Assembly (NCBI GenBank): GCA_030295235.1
Contig: AP026142.1
Location: 620,001-684,000, forward strand
From: Fistulifera solaris
Taxonomy: Eukaryota > Bacillariophyta > Bacillariophyceae > Naviculales > Stauroneidaceae
Length of the DNA: 64,000 bases
Direction of reading: 5' to 3'
Shown: piece after piece, positions 62,011-64,000 of the stretch
How the letters are laid out: each line of letters begins with the position of its first letter
Position numbering within the stretch: the stretch's first letter is position 1
Program-made: the position numbers and the translations under genes
The notes under the pieces: generated by a model
The model's database searches: none
Seen by the model: the letters and a program-made list of their open reading frames with translations, nothing else
What the model was told of the DNA's origin: nothing

Positions 62011-64000
62011 TTAGTCCCTCCATGGCCCTTCCAACCGCACTTTCACGTCCACCGGCGGCGTTTCCTTGCAAACGACAGTAATTTGCAGTTTCGTAAGGAC
62101 TTCGATCTCCATTGAATCCCATTCAATAGTCCCCTCACAGGGGCGCCCGTCCTGAAACCTTCTCCGCAAAGGACTCGCTTCGAACCGTCGCGTGCCTCGA
62201 TGCTCGCATATGTGACCATTTCTTTGTGCTCTTGCAAGAATAACTTCACATTTACACCCAAAGCAGGCACGAAAACAGAGAACGTTGACTGCCCTACAGA
62301 TAAGACAATACCAAGCTGTCCCTGCATGGGCTTGCTTTTGACGTACAACGAAAGAAAAATGACATCGCACCTCTCTTGAGCATTCTTGGAACCCATCCTC
62401 TTTTCGTTTGCATGCTCGCAAATTTGCTGTATTTCTTCTGGCTTCAAATGAAAGTTTTCAACAGCCTCTGCACCCTCTATCGTTGCTTGAAGAAGACGAT
62501 GGACCATTACATCAGGGTATCTTCTAATGGGGCTTGTGAAGTGGGTGTAATAAGGAATGTTGAGAGCAAAATGTCTCCATAGCTCTTTATCTTCTTCGCT
62601 TCCTGCCGCAAAATATTCAGCAGCTTTGAAGGGACTCATAAGCATCTGAGTGATGCACTGTAATATTAATGGTTGATCGCTGTACTCGCGGCTGAGGCGC
62701 ACTAAAGACCGATGTAAATCTTCGCTAGATGAAACATTCAATTCGTGCCCTGTCGCAGCAAATACAACAGCAGCAAGCTCACTCAAACCATCTATTTCGG
62801 GCTCTTTGTGACAACGGAGAACGGCTCGACTTTCGGCATGCATTATGAGCTTTTGTGCTACGAGGTAGTTGGCAAGTAGCATATATTCTTCAACGAGCCG
62901 ATTGGAGTCTCGAATGGGATACGGGGCCGTAAGAAGTGGAGTTTGTCCATCCGCATCCATCATAAATGTCAACTTGATTCCATTGAGAGCGAGGGCACCA
63001 TTTTCGAAACGGAGACGTCTCCGGGCCATCGCCACACGATGCATCAAGCGCACGTCAGCGGCAACTTGATCCACTGTATGATATCCCTTCGGCCGCCTGT
63101 CTACTGGCCACTGCTCGCTGTCCATCTCCGATTCGGCTTCACCCGTTGCTACTTTATTTTCGATGATATTTTGCGCTGTCGAATAGTCCAACCGAGCGCA
63201 CGACTTGATCACCGTTCGCCCATACCAAATAGAATCCTTCGAACGTACCATGGTGCCATCGAGATTCATCCTCCAAACACAAGAGAATGCTAGTCGCTCT
63301 ACGTTTTCATTGAGACTGCAAGCGACTTCACATAAAGGTCTAGGAAGCATTGGAATCGTTCTGTCGACAAGGTAGATGGTTGTGGAACGTCGGATTGCTT
63401 CGTCATCCACAGCCGTTCCAGGACGAACAAAGAAGGAAACATCGGCGATGTGCACTCCGACTTCCACTGTACCATCGTCCAGCATTTTAATATGAAGGGC
63501 ATCGTCCAAATCTTTGGCAGTGGTGGGATCAATCGTAAAGATACGTTCGGTCCGGTAATCCCTTCTCTCAGCATACATACTGGGAGTTGGCTTCCAACCC
63601 AATTGATTCTTTTCACCGGAGCTTGTATCTTCTGTGTAATACAGACCACTTTGTACCGCTTCATCCACATCCCGTAACACTTGTGGAGGATGATCTCCGT
63701 GATTGACATCAAACTCGGAGAGTAGAGCCGTTATCTCATCTTCCAAGACACAAGCCGATCCAATTTTGACAATACGAGTACAGGGCGGCCACTTGTGCGT
63801 TTGTTGCCAGTTTCCGTACTCATACTGCGCTTGGAAATAAGTCGTAAGAACCACATCTACTTTTTTCTTACTGAAGTTGCCGTCCTCCTTCATCTTGAGT
63901 TGCTCCTCTTCACGGAGTTTCGTCAAGATGTCACGTGTCGACGCCGTAGGACATCGGAATTGTGGCAGTGACTTGTTGTTGGGAGTCAAAAGAATAGTGC
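62011..64000 (-). CDS. RNase II/RNB-family exoribonuclease (DIS3L2-like), 5' end cut by window edge
   Basis: The frame stays open to the right edge, so the N-terminus is missing. The visible part starts in an OB/cold-shock-like region (CTRIVKIGSACVLEDEITAL), then the RNB catalytic domain: IFTIDPTTAKDLDDALHI with the clustered metal-binding Asp residues, VEVGVHIADVSFFVRPGTA, STTIYLVDRTIPMLPRPLCE, and PYYTHFTSPIRRYPDVMVHR near the end. A C-terminal S1-like region follows (GSKNAQERCDVIFLSLYVKS). A frame break near 62163 separates it from the last 50 residues (GRPCEGTIEWDSMEIEVLTK and RLEGPWRD). No PIN domain is visible in the part present, which favours DIS3L2 over DIS3, but the missing N-terminus prevents certainty. 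Confidence 0.9.

Noticed and set aside
1-64000. tRNA, rRNA and other structured RNA genes
   Set aside because: I looked for cloverleaf boxes (GGTTCGAATCC-type T-loops) and rRNA-like blocks and found none that hold up by eye.

Overview
The window reads as nuclear DNA of a photosynthetic stramenopile, most likely a pennate diatom close to Phaeodactylum. Four things point there: several proteins start with a signal peptide plus an A-x-A-F/S-A-F type junction (secondary-plastid targeting); there is a Ty1/copia element of the diatom (CoDi-like) kind; a class III nucleotide cyclase is fused to a class I phosphodiesterase behind a membrane receptor part; and genes are dense, on both strands, with few short GT-AG introns (about 50-190 nt). 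The organism call is inference from gene content; no rRNA or organelle marker is present.

Layout. 1-4167: 3' part of a copia retrotransposon (integrase, reverse transcriptase, RNase H, putative LTR). 4630-5976: secreted BspA-like/DUF285 repeat gene. 7239-14000: OCRE/G-patch splicing protein, DPM1, a MORN-repeat protein and a small plastid-targeted membrane protein. 14191-18178: receptor cyclase-phosphodiesterase. 18738-26995: MSH2, a fragment resembling the phosphodiesterase tail, a basic nuclear-type protein, mitochondrial CDK5RAP1/MiaB and an LEA2-like membrane protein. 27103-35486: VIPP1, two B12D-family paralogues, a plastid-targeted protein ending in a phosphate-carrier-like domain, and IBA57. 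36263-37503: a repeat-rich gap with a 34-nt tandem array. 37741-64000: RMI1, ankyrin-RING protein, two armadillo paralogues, CWC22, a plastid-targeted beta-rich protein, ARP4, a secreted subtilisin with ShKT domains, and an RNase II/DIS3L2-type exonuclease cut by the right edge.

The genes are ordinary housekeeping neighbours, not an operon-like system: genome maintenance (MSH2, RMI1), RNA processing (OCRE protein, CWC22, RNB exonuclease, MiaB), plastid and mitochondrial function (VIPP1, IBA57, B12D, carrier), chromatin (ARP4), signalling (cyclase-PDE) and secreted or surface proteins (DUF285, subtilisin).

Two properties run across the window. First, at least 37 single-base-type frame breaks interrupt otherwise conserved reading frames in about a dozen genes, several at homopolymers; this looks more like indel error in the assembly than true gene decay, so I annotate whole genes across them and do not call most of them pseudogenes. 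Second, the gaps hold an undescribed-looking family of short hairpins (core CACGACTG...CAGTCATG), mostly in pairs about 200 bp apart, and a 34-nt hairpin-bearing unit that recurs at three places. These repeats, a plastid carrier fusion and a 16-nt microexon carrying a catalytic residue are the most interesting signals.
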